A DNA stretch of 57,166 nt from an uncultured Bacilli bacterium (GTDB lineage: Bacteria > Bacillota_I > Bacilli_A > RF39 > UBA660), in the NCBI GenBank assembly GCA_944359725.1, contig CALVSY010000008.1, positions 1 through 57,166 on the forward strand. Direction: 5' to 3'. The notes beneath the pieces were generated by a model that saw only the letters and a program-made list of their open reading frames with translations, made no database searches and was not told the origin of the DNA. Shown one piece after another: positions 7,968 through 16,317 of this stretch; positions within the stretch are counted from its first letter, which is position 1, and every line of letters begins with the position of its first letter. The translations under genes and the position numbers were made by a program.

Positions 7968-9050
7968 TCACCTTCTTTCACAATAATTATTTTTTAGTTT
8001 TTTAACACTATTTAAAATATTTTCTTTAGCTCCATAGTAGATAAGATTATCATTGTTTAAAGGTTTTTCAACTTTTTTAACAAGTGCTTTCATCTCGTCT
8101 TCATTTAGCTTTCTATAAAAACCAGATATTTTTTCTTTATTTATCTTACCAATTCCAGTATAAAACTCAAGACTATCTAAATCAAGATAAAAGATTCTAT
8201 CACCAATTTGTGTTAAATAAATTATTTTTTGATTACTACCTTTAAGTGATAATACATCACCTAACTTATAATCACTTACGTCAATCCAATTTAATCTAGA
8301 TATTTTTGGATCAACATAACCAATTACCTCATAACTATTATTATTATCAATCGTTATTATATTATCAGTATCAATAACATGTTTTTGACCCATAAAATAA
8401 TCATATATCTTACTTTCGTTATCAATAATAAGTTTTGCAATTTTATATTTTTGATCATTTTCTTTTTTTAATACAATGTATAAATCATTTTCTTTTAAAA
8501 GAATACTGCCTTCTGTTAGTCGGTAAGAAAATAAACTCCAATCAATTTTATTAAGTTCTTTACAATATTTAGTTAATTTTTCAATTAATTTTTTATATTC
8601 ATTATAAGGCATATGATATGAAAAGTATTTAAATTCATCTTTAGTTATCTCATATATTTTGTTACATTTACAATAAGATGCAATATCTCTTTTATAATTA
8701 TAATGCACATAATATCTATTATCACCTTTACATTTACTTGATGTTGTTTCTTTAATTGCATATAATCCTTTAGAAGACTTACCTACCACTATAAAAGGCC
8801 TAGTTAGATGAGTTAAGTCCGGATTATTATAATCAGGAGTTTTAGCAATAATAACCATTCTAGGTTTTATATCTTCAAATTTTATCTTATCATGACATTT
8901 GTTTTTTTCTTCATCTAACGCTTCTTTTACATTATCATCACTTATTGCTTCTTTTTCATCCACAATTATTTTTTTATCAGTAGTTAAATTATTAATATCA
9001 TGTTTTTTAAACCAAGATTTTAAAAAATCTATTATTTTCTTTAAATGCAT
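7968..9050 (-). CDS. Uncharacterised 360-aa protein, possible PemK/MazF-like barrels
   Basis: I do not recognise a family. The first ~60 residues are charged. Residues about 60-105 (DIKPRMVIIAKTPDY, then RPFIVVGKSSKGLYAI) resemble the first strands of PemK/MazF-like SH3 barrels (promoter of the RP-x-hVV pattern). Two further segments look like weaker copies: GSILLKENDLYIVL and GDVLSLKGSNQKIIYL. There is no signal peptide or membrane segment. A strong site (GGGGGG-like) precedes the ATG. It sits between trmB and obg, 5 bases from the obg start, in a place where B. subtilis has spo0B; I see no histidine-kinase or Spo0B features. Confidence 0.6.
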   Translation of the reverse strand: MHLKKIIDFLKSWFKKHDINNLTTDKKIIVDEKEAISDDNVKEALDEEKNKCHDKIKFEDIKPRMVIIAKTPDYNNPDLTHLTRPFIVVGKSSKGLYAIKETTSSKCKGDNRYYVHYNYKRDIASYCKCNKIYEITKDEFKYFSYHMPYNEYKKLIEKLTKYCKELNKIDWSLFSYRLTEGSILLKENDLYIVLKKENDQKYKIAKLIIDNESKIYDYFMGQKHVIDTDNIITIDNNNSYEVIGYVDPKISRLNWIDVSDYKLGDVLSLKGSNQKIIYLTQIGDRIFYLDLDSLEFYTGIGKINKEKISGFYRKLNEDEMKALVKKVEKPLNNDNLIYYGAKENILNSVKKLKNNYCERR

Positions 9051-9080
9051 TTTATACCCCCCTTGAAAAAACTTTTTTAA

Positions 9081-9719
9081 CTAACCTTTAAAAGATGCAT
9101 CAACATAGTATATTTGTCTTTTTTCCTTGTAATACTGCTTTTCAAAATCAGTCATTACGTTTTTTATATTTCTTTCATCATTATGTAAATCTAAGCTTAC
9201 CTTATCAAAAACATACCAATATTTACTTAAGCTTTCTAGGGCTGATTGAAATAAGATTTTGTTATCCGTCTTTAAAATTATGTGCTTGTTTTTCTTAAAT
9301 ATTCTATCATATAACCTCAAGTAACTTTCATGAGTAAATCTTTTTTTCTCGTCTTGTCTTTTTGGCCATGGTTCTGAAAAAGTTAAATAAATAGTATCTA
9401 TTTCTTTACCAAAAATATTTATTATTTCCTTGGCATCAGCACATATCATTTTTAAATTATCAATTTTATTACCCTTTATCGTGTTAACGGCATAAGCGGT
9501 TTGTGACTCATCAAGTTCTAAACCAATAAAGTTAACCTTAGGATTTTGCAAAGCCATATTAATTATGAAACTGCCGCGTCCCATACCAAGCTCTAAGCAT
9601 ATTGGATTGTTATTTTTAAAAACCTTATTCCAATTATTTTTATATTTAAAAGGTTCTTTTACAACATAAGAACTGTTATTTAAAATATCTTTAGCACCTT
9701 TAATTACGTTATAACGCAT
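9081..9719 (-). CDS. trmB: tRNA (guanine-N7-)-methyltransferase
   Basis: Methylates N7 of G46 in the tRNA variable loop using S-adenosylmethionine. The SAM-binding motif CLELGMGRGSF and the family motif PWPKRQDEKKRFT are visible, along with FIGLELDESQ. The protein is 212 residues, typical for TrmB. I start it at the ATG at 9717-9719, placed after GAGGTGAT, rather than the upstream TTG. It lies between rpmA and the uncharacterised gene upstream of obg; the ~150-bp gap before it ends with the rpmA terminator, so it may have its own promoter. Confidence 0.95.
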   Translation of the reverse strand: MRYNVIKGAKDILNNSSYVVKEPFKYKNNWNKVFKNNNPICLELGMGRGSFIINMALQNPKVNFIGLELDESQTAYAVNTIKGNKIDNLKMICADAKEIINIFGKEIDTIYLTFSEPWPKRQDEKKRFTHESYLRLYDRIFKKNKHIILKTDNKILFQSALESLSKYWYVFDKVSLDLHNDERNIKNVMTDFEKQYYKEKRQIYYVDASFKG

Positions 9720-9845
9720 AAACAATCACCTCTTTATAAATTTTATCATATTTTAATTATAAATCAAATAAAACCTTATTACTAATATGTCAAAGTTTTG
9801 ATAGATATCATATAAGCTTTATTTTTTTTACAAAAAAGCAAATAA

Positions 9846-9873
9846 TTAAAAAAATTCTACAATCCGTAGAATT
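9846..9873 (-). terminator. Terminator of the rplU-prp-rpmA operon
   Basis: Stem AATTCTAC/GTAGAATT with an A-tract (U-run on the minus strand), directly after rpmA. Confidence 0.85.
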
Positions 9874-10153
9874 ATTTTTCTAAATATACACTTACTTGTT
9901 TCTTATCTTTACCACGACGTTCAAACTTAACATAACCAGTAATTAATGCGTATAAAGTATGATCTTTTCCCATACCAACGTTTTTACCTGGATATATTTT
10001 AGTTCCTCTTTGACGATATATAATTGATCCTGCTGGAATTAATTCTCCATCTGCTGCTTTAGCACCTAATCTACGTCCTTTACTATCACGTCCGTTACGA
10101 GTAGAACCTTGAGCCTTTACGTGTGCAAATAACTGGATTTGTAACTTTAGCAT
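9872..10153 (-). CDS. rpmA: 50S ribosomal protein L27
   Basis: Large-subunit protein near the peptidyl-transferase centre. [17 protein letters not shown] and [21 protein letters not shown] are diagnostic. The protein begins LKLQIQLFA, the Firmicute N-terminal extension that must be removed by the Prp protease before AHVKAQ to give functional L27. That protease is encoded directly upstream. The usual first mature residues AHKKAGGST read AHVKAQGST here. Third gene of the rplU-prp-rpmA operon, with AGGAGG before the ATG. Confidence 0.98.
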   Translation of the reverse strand: MLKLQIQLFAHVKAQGSTRNGRDSKGRRLGAKAADGELIPAGSIIYRQRGTKIYPGKNVGMGKDHTLYALITGYVKFERRGKDKKQVSVYLEK

Positions 10154-10165
10154 TTAAAGCACCTC

Positions 10166-10477
10166 CTATTTTATATTAGTTATCTTAATGTTTTTTTTAT
10201 AATCTTTTTCAAGTTCCTTTAGCATGTCTATCATGTTTAAAAAAACCTTATTGATGGTATCATCCGTTTTTAAAATATTAATTTCTAAATAGCCTTTCTC
10301 ATCTTTATAACTAACTTTTTTTTCATCTAGTTTTAAAGCTAAGTTAACGCTTGTAATTGAAATAGAACTTACCGCTGCGCAAACGATATCTTTTCCGTAA
10401 TCATCATAGTTTGCATGACCGGTAATCGATATAAAACGAACGTAATTACCATCTTTTTTAACTTTTACTTTAATCAT
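10166..10477 (-). CDS. prp: Ribosomal processing cysteine protease Prp
   Basis: Cysteine protease (YsxB/DUF464 family) that removes the N-terminal extension of L27. The catalytic pair is visible: His in SITGHANYDDYG and Cys in DIVCAAVSSI. The length, 103 residues, is normal. It lies between rplU and rpmA, the near-universal position in Firmicutes, and its substrate extension is present in the adjacent L27. Confidence 0.95.
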   Translation of the reverse strand: MIKVKVKKDGNYVRFISITGHANYDDYGKDIVCAAVSSISITSVNLALKLDEKKVSYKDEKGYLEINILKTDDTINKVFLNMIDMLKELEKDYKKNIKITNIK

Positions 10478-10492
10478 TTAAATCACCATAAA

Positions 10493-10792
10493 TTAAGCAT
10501 TAATTTTAGTAATAACAAGCTTAGTATATGGTTGACGGTGACCTTGCTTTTTATGTGAGCTTTTCTTTGGTCTGTACTTGAAGATTACTATCTTCTTTTG
10601 TTTACCGTGCTTTTCAACCTTAGCTTCTACGCTAGCACCTTTAACATAAGGTGTGCCAACTTTACTTCCAGCGATAACAACCTTATCGAAAGTATAAGTT
10701 TTACCTTTTTCGCAATCTAACTTTTCAACGTAAATACTGTCGCCTTCGCTAACTAAGTATTGTTTGCCACCAGTTTCAATAACTGCTTTCAT
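10493..10792 (-). CDS. rplU: 50S ribosomal protein L21
   Basis: Large-subunit protein. Signatures are the start [21 protein letters not shown], and the basic C-terminal [20 protein letters not shown]. The length, 99 residues, is normal. First gene of the operon rplU-prp-rpmA, preceded by AGGAGG and a structured leader. Confidence 0.98.
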   Translation of the reverse strand: MKAVIETGGKQYLVSEGDSIYVEKLDCEKGKTYTFDKVVIAGSKVGTPYVKGASVEAKVEKHGKQKKIVIFKYRPKKSSHKKQGHRQPYTKLVITKINA

Positions 10793-10915
10793 ATTTTAGC
10801 CTCCTTCTTAATTAATAGACTCACCATTAAGGTACATAATTGTTTACTTTAAAACCTTTTCTGTGTGGTTGAAGAACAAGAAGTTCATTCAAACGAATTA
10901 ATTTTATCATATTAT
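10793..10915 (-). promoter_or_regulatory. L21-type mRNA leader (candidate)
   Basis: The ~120-base region upstream of rplU could fold, and its position and composition (a conserved-looking GUGUGGUU/AACCACAC-type segment near 10860-10875 and CCUUAAUGGUGAG near 10825) fit the Rfam L21 leader that precedes rplU in Firmicutes. I judge by position and partial sequence only; a covariance search would decide. Confidence 0.4.
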
Positions 10916-10921
10916 CATTAG

Positions 10922-11728
10922 TTAGTCAAACCTTTCTTTTAAAATACTTCTCTCACTATGATAATGACCATTTATGTAAAAGTAATTTTTCCTTCTTCTT
11001 TTAAATAAAGATAAGTTATTACCTTTAATATAATTATACTTATTAATATCAGGATAATAATAAATATATCTTTCAAATAATAACCGGTTAAATAAGTGTG
11101 GTATATCTTTATAAAGACTAATTAGCTTCTTTATTATGAAACTAAAAATTATTACGTAGCTAGCTTCTATTTTTACGTCTTTTAAAAGTATTGTTATAAC
11201 TATTAATATAATGATTAAAAGTGATACGTAAAACAAACATTTTAAAGACCTTTTATAAGGCATTAAAACGTTTAAGATAACGGATAATATCTTAGAACCA
11301 TCTAGTGGATAAATTGGTAATAAATTAAATAAAAAGATGGCTAAGCTATACTTATTTATCATAAAAAAAGAAGATGCATCTATGATATATGCTTTATTTA
11401 AAGTAAATAGTATTATAAATAAAAGGCCTTGTGCTAAAAAACCCGATATGCTAACTAAGAGTTCCTCTTTAAATGGTTTATCAATTACGTCATCATAAGT
11501 AATAAAGCCTCCACATAATGTTATATCTACACGTTTTACCTTCCATTTAAAAATTAAAGACGTTATTATATGACCTATTTCATGCATTATAATAACAAAT
11601 AAAAAAGATAAAACATCATAAAATAATCCCGATAAAAAAGAAATAAATATTATTAAAAGAAAAAAAGGCGAAAGCTTAACTTTTCTACAAATAGCTATCA
11701 TATGATAAATACTTTCCATCTTTTTCAA
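10922..11728 (-). CDS. spoIVFB: Sporulation site-2 metalloprotease SpoIVFB
   Basis: Intramembrane M50 zinc protease that cleaves the pro-sequence of sigma-K in the mother cell. The zinc motif HEIGH is at residues 49-53, and the third ligand region FNLLPIYPLDG is near 135-143 (Asp143). Several hydrophobic helices surround these. The C-terminal cytoplasmic segment contains SLFKRRRKNYF and ERSILKERFD, as in Firmicute SpoIVFB, but I see no full CBS domain. It overlaps spoIVFA upstream (11685-11728), so the true start could be an internal ATG such as the one at 11699-11701. Its substrate, pro-sigma-K, is encoded at 19.1 kb. Confidence 0.93.
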   Translation of the reverse strand: MKKMESIYHMIAICRKVKLSPFFLLIIFISFLSGLFYDVLSFLFVIIMHEIGHIITSLIFKWKVKRVDITLCGGFITYDDVIDKPFKEELLVSISGFLAQGLLFIILFTLNKAYIIDASSFFMINKYSLAIFLFNLLPIYPLDGSKILSVILNVLMPYKRSLKCLFYVSLLIIILIVITILLKDVKIEASYVIIFSFIIKKLISLYKDIPHLFNRLLFERYIYYYPDINKYNYIKGNNLSLFKRRRKNYFYINGHYHSERSILKERFD

Positions 11729-12293
11729 ATATTAAATATAACTTATCTTTACAATTACCAAGTATTTCTCCTTTTTCAACGTAATCATATAATTTAACTG
11801 ATACGTCACTTAAGTTACCATACGTTACGTTAAGTCCGTTTTCATCTTGAACTTTTATTAGGTTTTTATATTTTTCGTTTTTCTTTTCTTCTATTACTAT
11901 ACCACTTTTAATAGCACTAGCAGCATAATCAGAAGAAACAAAAAGCATGTAACCATTATTTTCTTTTTCTATTTTACTATAAGTTATCTTTTCATTTGAA
12001 ACAACTTTTGTTTCATCTTCTTTGGTATTTTTAAAAGGAACAACATCACCTAAGTAAGTTTTATATAAACTGTAGATTTTCGCAAAAGAAAGAGAATTGT
12101 TATAAACTACTTTTTTAAAGTTTTCTTTATTAGCACTACTTTGTCTTATAAATATTAAAGATGCTAAAAAAAGCGCTATTACGATTAAGGTCTTAATAAA
12201 TATGTTATAAAGAAACCTTTTAAGACTACCAGGTTTATCATTCTTTTTTTCTTTATTAACTTTCTTTTTATAAAACGTAAAAGCATCATTCAT
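11685..12293 (-). CDS. spoIVFA: Stage IV sporulation regulator SpoIVFA
   Basis: A 202-residue single-pass membrane protein: basic N-terminus, transmembrane helix at about residues 35-53, and an extracytoplasmic C-terminal domain. That domain (SGIVIEEKKNEKYKNLIKV, NGLNVTYGNLSDV, DYVEKGEILG) is a catalytically dead LytM/M23 fold as in SpoIVFA, which holds SpoIVFB inactive until the forespore signal arrives. The start is the ATG at 12291-12293 after AGGGTGAT. It overlaps spoIVFB and directly follows mreD; minC and minD, which lie here in B. subtilis, are absent. Confidence 0.88.
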   Translation of the reverse strand: MNDAFTFYKKKVNKEKKNDKPGSLKRFLYNIFIKTLIVIALFLASLIFIRQSSANKENFKKVVYNNSLSFAKIYSLYKTYLGDVVPFKNTKEDETKVVSNEKITYSKIEKENNGYMLFVSSDYAASAIKSGIVIEEKKNEKYKNLIKVQDENGLNVTYGNLSDVSVKLYDYVEKGEILGNCKDKLYLIFEKDGKYLSYDSYL

Positions 12294-12311
12294 TAGCATC
12301 ACCCTAATTTA

Positions 12312-12797
12312 CTAATATGCTTTAAAAGTTTTTTTATTCGTTATAACATGATTTACCAGTATAAATATTATGTATAATATTATAAAATACAAAGTATTTA
12401 TAATAATGCTACTCAAAAATATATTAACTATGTCTAAAATATATACGTTAGTGTATAAAAACGAAATAAGATAAATAAATAAACTATAAAATACGCAAGA
12501 TAAGTAATAAAAAATAAGCATTAAAAAGAAGTTTTTTCTATCATTTATAAAACTTGATGTTACGTATAAAATAAATGCATATAAAAAGCCATGTAAAAAG
12601 ATAAAATCAGTGTATAGAAGATCATATAACACCCCAAATATAAAGGTAATTATCATAAGCTTTTTTAAATCTAAATGAAAAATATTTACCAAAATAATTA
12701 GACTAATTATAAAAAAAGGAATAAAATTATTTATTAAATTAGGAATGATAGATTCTAATAATAATGAAATAAAAAGAAAAATAGAATATATAATCAT
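12312..12797 (-). CDS. mreD: Rod shape-determining protein MreD
   Basis: A 161-residue, almost entirely hydrophobic membrane protein with five or so transmembrane helices and few charges, matching MreD in length and composition (for example FIFGVLYDLLYTDFIFLHG). It works with MreC in the elongasome guiding lateral wall synthesis. It starts directly after the mreC stop and is followed by spoIVFA. Sequence conservation in this family is low, so the call leans on mreC adjacency. Confidence 0.88.
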   Translation of the reverse strand: MIIYSIFLFISLLLESIIPNLINNFIPFFIISLIILVNIFHLDLKKLMIITFIFGVLYDLLYTDFIFLHGFLYAFILYVTSSFINDRKNFFLMLIFYYLSCVFYSLFIYLISFLYTNVYILDIVNIFLSSIIINTLYFIILYIIFILVNHVITNKKTFKAY

Positions 12798-12798
12798 T

Positions 12799-13581
12799 TT
12801 ATCCCTCCGTTAAGTAAACACCTAAAAACATTAAATCGTTAAAGTTAACGTCTGACTTTACCCAAACCGTTCTTGATAATCCGTAATCATCAGTTTCTTC
12901 TTTAACTACCGCGCCTACGTAAATACCTTTATATAATGGATTATCAAAACCAGATAAAACAACACTATCACCTTTTTTTATATCCGCTTTACTTGTTATA
13001 CTTTCAACTTTAAAAAGATCTTTTTTATTATCATAATAAGATAGCATGCCAGATGCAGCCTCTTTTTGCGTTTCTACAAAAACAGATAGCATGTTATCAT
13101 CACTCACACTCGTTATTAACGTTACCTCACTTTGATTTTTTGATACCTTACCAATAAAACCAACAAGACCATTTTCATTTACTACTACAGAATCCTTTTT
13201 TATGTTACTATCATATCCCTTATTAACCCATACTTTGTTAAACCAAGTTTTAGATGTGTGATTTATCACTTCTGCTATTAAAAAGTTTTCGTTTCTTTCT
13301 TTAAAATCAAGTGCTTTTCTTAAATCATTGTTTTCATCTTGCAAATATTTTATTTTAGAATTAATCATTTTGTTAGAATAGTTTTTAGTAGAATAAACTT
13401 TATCTATAAAAAACTCATTTATTTTTGCTGATGCATTTTTAAAAAAACTTTCAAAAAACGTATAACGTCTATTAGAGACTACTAAAAAAGTACATATATA
13501 ACACACAAATATAAACAAAACAATAAATATTAAAATATTTTTGTTAGATCTTCTTCTTTTACCATTTATACTTTTTCTCAT
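12799..13581 (-). CDS. mreC: Rod shape-determining protein MreC
   Basis: Bitopic elongasome protein, 260 residues. A basic N-terminal tail precedes a transmembrane helix (ILIFIVLFIFVCYICTFLVV region), a coiled coil around residues 60-95 (KIKYLQDENNDLRKAL), then the two beta-barrel MreC domain with VWVNKGYDSNIKKDSVVV, NENGLVGFIGKVS and KKGDSVVLSG. It normally follows mreB; here mreB is missing and radC lies directly upstream with a one-base gap. Confidence 0.95.
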   Translation of the reverse strand: MRKSINGKRRRSNKNILIFIVLFIFVCYICTFLVVSNRRYTFFESFFKNASAKINEFFIDKVYSTKNYSNKMINSKIKYLQDENNDLRKALDFKERNENFLIAEVINHTSKTWFNKVWVNKGYDSNIKKDSVVVNENGLVGFIGKVSKNQSEVTLITSVSDDNMLSVFVETQKEAASGMLSYYDNKKDLFKVESITSKADIKKGDSVVLSGFDNPLYKGIYVGAVVKEETDDYGLSRTVWVKSDVNFNDLMFLGVYLTEG

Positions 13582-14277
13582 TTAAGCACCTTCTATTAAT
13601 CCATTTTCATAAAAACTATAATAATTATTTTCCCCTATTATTATGTGATCTATTACTGGTATCTTTTGAATATATCCTATTTCTACCAAGGTATTTGTTA
13701 TATTAATATCATCATTAGATGGTATTACGTTACCAGATGGATGATTATGAATGCATATTATGTATGCTGCTGATGCTAAATATGCTTCTTTAAACACTTC
13801 TCTTGGATGAATAAGACTTCTATTTAACGTTCCTTTAAACAAAAGTTTTTTATCTATTAATTTTTTTTGTGAGTTTAAATATAGACAGTAAAAATACTCT
13901 TGATTAACGCCAGAAAACTCTGATCTAAAATGATTAAATATCTTGTGAGCACTATTACATCTTAAATCATTTTCAAGTGGCTTAGATTCATACACTCTTC
14001 TTCCTAATTCTAAGGCCGCTAAAAACTCAATTGCCTTTACCGCACCTATTCCGTTTATGCTAATTAACTTACTTAATGATAATTTCTTTAAATCAGATAC
14101 ATCTTTAACTAATTTTAATACCTCACTAGCTAAGTATTTAGATGAATAATCGCGTGTGCCAGTTTTTAGTATTATCGCGATTAAATCAGACGTAGATAAA
14201 TTTTTAGCACCATACTTAACTAGTCTTTCTCTTGGTCTTTCATCTTGCGGCACGTCTTTAATAAGTACGTTACTCAT
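13582..14277 (-). CDS. radC: RadC-family JAB/MPN-domain protein
   Basis: A 231-residue protein of the RadC/YsxA family. An N-terminal helix-hairpin-helix region (SKLISINGIGAVKAIEF) is followed by a JAB1/MPN metal-binding domain with HNHPSGNVIPSNDD and the upstream GTLNRSLIHPREVFKEA. The original DNA-repair role is disputed; the biochemical function is unknown. Its place immediately upstream of mreC matches B. subtilis, where maf and spoIIB precede it. Eight bases overlap the upstream SPOR-like gene. Confidence 0.95.
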   Translation of the reverse strand: MSNVLIKDVPQDERPRERLVKYGAKNLSTSDLIAIILKTGTRDYSSKYLASEVLKLVKDVSDLKKLSLSKLISINGIGAVKAIEFLAALELGRRVYESKPLENDLRCNSAHKIFNHFRSEFSGVNQEYFYCLYLNSQKKLIDKKLLFKGTLNRSLIHPREVFKEAYLASAAYIICIHNHPSGNVIPSNDDINITNTLVEIGYIQKIPVIDHIIIGENNYYSFYENGLIEGA

Positions 14278-14728
14278 AATTCACCATTATATCCTCATAA
14301 CATGACAGTATCTGATTTTCAATTATCAGAAGCGAATTAGCATCTTCCGTTACATCAAGTAGTTTTTCATATTCATTTAAGTTTTGAATAAACTCATCAT
14401 TGTTAATACTTACCGTTTCGACAGTTGTTTTAACGTTTTTTGAATCATATATTTTTTTTATTTTCTCCATGTTATCAAGAGTTTTAGCAATACCAACATA
14501 AACGGTTACCTTATCTTCTTTTTCAATATAAATATAACGTTCAAAATCCATGGCAGAACGCTGCATCTCATCTACCGAATCATATGTACCAAACTTTAAC
14601 ATATAAACTTCATCATCATAACTAATAACGTTTTTGGTATCTACTTTCTCATACTTATCAAACGTTAATTTAGCTAGCAAAACACCTGCAAGTATTGCAA
14701 TTATTATTCCAATAATAGTCTTTTTCAT
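14270..14728 (-). CDS. SPOR-like membrane protein in the spoIIB position
   Basis: A 152-residue protein: an N-terminal transmembrane helix (about residues 4-22) and an extracytoplasmic domain containing YMLKFGTYDSVDEMQ, YIYIEKEDKVTVYVGIAKT and a following helix-strand, the layout of a SPOR domain that binds denuded glycan. In B. subtilis the gene spoIIB, a SPOR protein acting in septal wall thinning during engulfment, lies just upstream of maf-radC. The synteny suggests a SpoIIB equivalent, but the similarity is structural rather than obvious in sequence. Confidence 0.6.
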   Translation of the reverse strand: MKKTIIGIIIAILAGVLLAKLTFDKYEKVDTKNVISYDDEVYMLKFGTYDSVDEMQRSAMDFERYIYIEKEDKVTVYVGIAKTLDNMEKIKKIYDSKNVKTTVETVSINNDEFIQNLNEYEKLLDVTEDANSLLIIENQILSCYEDIMVNYE

Positions 14729-14780
14729 TTATATCACCCATCTACATAATAAGATAATATTCATTAAAAAAGTGTCGAAA

Positions 14781-14803
14781 AAAAGAACCAAAAAGGTTCT
14801 TTT
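14781..14803 (-). terminator. Terminator of LRR surface protein 2
   Basis: Stem AAAAGAACC/GGTTCTTTT followed by U residues on the minus strand. Confidence 0.85.
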
Positions 14804-14820
14804 AAAAATTATTTTGAATG

Positions 14821-15885
14821 TTAGTCTCTAACAGTTGGAGTTGGTCTACCAATAAATGTCGTGTCTTCATAAGTTGTATTTTTACTTATAGAAATACTAG
14901 CTATCTTGTTAATAGTAAGGTTACTATCTATCGCGAAAGCACCAAGTCCGATCGAAACAACACTATCTGGAATATAAAGCTCACCTGTAAGTCTTGTACA
15001 ATATGAAAAAGTCATATTTCCTATTTTTGTCAATGTAGAAGGAAATGTTATTTTAGTTATAAAATTTATTTCAGGATCATCTAAATAATCAATAAAACCA
15101 GAGTTAGTCATATCAAAATCATTTATATAAATAGGAGAAAAACCACCAATTAACTTACTACCAACTTGTTTTGCATCAGTTATCTCTGTTACTCCCTCAG
15201 GTATTATTAGGTGTCCTTCATTTTGTTTTATCTCTTTTATTCCTTTTTCTGTTAATCCAGATATCATTGTAGGTCCAGACCATATAAATAAATCACTTTG
15301 CACGAATATTGGTTCAGTTGTTACTTCTTCTTTATCTGTTTGTGTATATGTTAATTCATATGATAAGGTTATACTTTGTTTTTCATCTGGCAAGTCTTCT
15401 TCATCTAAATCATCTCTATACTTTATTGTTATAGTTACTTTTTTAGTTTGTCCTTTATTTAAAAGGTCTCCTATAGCAAGTTCTGTGCCATCATTTTTAT
15501 ATGTTACTCTAAAATCTAAATACTTTTCTTGTTCTTCTGTAAATGTTGGCATTACTATGTTTGATATTTCTGCGTTTATACTTCCTTCATTTACTAAATC
15601 CACGTCATAGACAACTTCATCTTTTGGATTATTTAAACTTACGTTTATGTTTGTTATTGAAGCACCGTTTTCTGCTACATTTGGTCTGTTTTTCTCACTT
15701 GCTTCTCCCTTTGTTTTTGCTTCACTTAGGTTTGCAAAATGGATATCCCAGTTTGCGGCATCTACGTTTGCACTACCGTTTATAGAAAGTAGGCCACTCA
15801 TTGCAGCATACGCAACACTTAAACCTACTACCGCAACTAAAAGCGATATTATAACTATCATTTTTGTCTTTCTTCGCTTTTCCAT
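14821..15885 (-). CDS. BspA-type leucine-rich-repeat surface protein 2
   Basis: A 354-residue exported protein paralogous to the one at 1608-2759. The N-terminal hydrophobic segment (VAVVGLSVAYAAMSGLLSI) is followed by a beta-rich region with NPKDEVVYDVDLVNEG and SITLSYELTY, then the shared block DLFIWSGPTMISGLTEKGI, GHLIIPEGVTEI, and shorter LRR_5 repeats (FPSTLTKIGNMTF, IPDSVVSIGLGAF). It ends RPTPTVRD, nearly identical to the tail of its paralogue. It has fewer LRR units than protein 1. Monocistronic with its own terminator; an adhesion or matrix role is inferred. Confidence 0.85.
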   Translation of the reverse strand: MEKRRKTKMIVIISLLVAVVGLSVAYAAMSGLLSINGSANVDAANWDIHFANLSEAKTKGEASEKNRPNVAENGASITNINVSLNNPKDEVVYDVDLVNEGSINAEISNIVMPTFTEEQEKYLDFRVTYKNDGTELAIGDLLNKGQTKKVTITIKYRDDLDEEDLPDEKQSITLSYELTYTQTDKEEVTTEPIFVQSDLFIWSGPTMISGLTEKGIKEIKQNEGHLIIPEGVTEITDAKQVGSKLIGGFSPIYINDFDMTNSGFIDYLDDPEINFITKITFPSTLTKIGNMTFSYCTRLTGELYIPDSVVSIGLGAFAIDSNLTINKIASISISKNTTYEDTTFIGRPTPTVRD

Positions 15886-15986
15886 TTCACACCTTCTTAC
15901 ATACTTATTTTAATCATTTATATATTATCATAATCTTATTTTAAATTCAATTTCTTTTATTAGTATGTGTAAATATACTTTTTATA

Positions 15987-16015
15987 TTGATATTATCTTT
16001 ATTTTTGGATATAAT
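15987..16015 (+). promoter_or_regulatory. Strong sigma-A promoter of the antisense RNA
   Basis: TTGATA (15987-15992), 17-nt spacer, TATAAT (16010-16015). It drives a short plus-strand RNA towards the small-peptide gene on the other strand. Confidence 0.75.
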
Positions 16016-16021
16016 AAAAGT

Positions 16022-16107
16022 GTAAGGAAGCAGCTTACTAGTTGTTTTCCAGTTAATGTTTATTAATGAAAAGCAGAGCTAGTATTTACTATGCTCTGCT
16101 TTTCTTA
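16022..16107 (+). ncRNA. Candidate antitoxin RNA, locus A
   Basis: Predicted ~85-nt transcript from the promoter at 15987-16015 to the hairpin at 16069-16103. It has no open frame. It contains TTACTAGTTGTTTTCCA (16035-16051), which recurs as an inverted copy in the leader of the convergent peptide gene (16227-16245). It runs into the 3' end of that gene, whose stop is at 16110-16112, so the two transcripts overlap at the shared terminator, as in type I toxin-antitoxin loci. Parts resemble the RNA at 405-526. Confidence 0.55.
16069..16103. terminator. Bidirectional hairpin, locus A
   Basis: Eleven-bp arms AAAAGCAGAGC/GCTCTGCTTTT with an inner stem TAGT/ACTA. U-rich on both sides, so it can end the plus-strand RNA and the convergent peptide mRNA. 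Confidence 0.8.
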
Positions 16108-16109
16108 CT

Positions 16110-16193
16110 TTATATAACAATCAATATGACTACTATTATAAGTAATATGATGACTAATTTTGGAGTAAATTTAATTTCAAATCTAAACCTCAT
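16110..16193 (-). CDS. 27-aa hydrophobic peptide, type I toxin-like
   Basis: The peptide begins MRFRFEIKFTPK and continues as an uninterrupted run of 15 aliphatic residues (Leu, Ile, Val) to the C-terminus. It is a basic head plus one membrane helix, the form of type I toxins. A GGTGAT site lies seven bases upstream of the ATG. The 120-base leader contains an inverted copy of a segment of the plus-strand RNA, so 5'-3' pairing within the mRNA is possible. It lies between yqeH and LRR protein 2. The family is not one I recognise, and a small constitutive membrane peptide cannot be excluded. Confidence 0.6.
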   Translation of the reverse strand: MRFRFEIKFTPKLVIILLIIVVILIVI

Positions 16194-16317
16194 AAGCATC
16201 ACCATCCCTTCTTATTCAAAAAGAAATGGAAAACAAAGTTAGTAAATCACTACTTCCTCATACTTATAATTCTCCATAACTTTTTAAAATCCCCTAAAAA
16301 AATGAAAAAAATATAAA

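Noticed and set aside
14818-15006. 62-aa plus-strand frame at the LRR protein 2 tail
   Set aside because: Antisense to LRR_5 repeats, no ribosome site.
15543-15913. Leu-rich plus-strand frames over the LRR protein 2 start
   Set aside because: Overlap the signal segment of the minus-strand gene in antisense; no translation signals.
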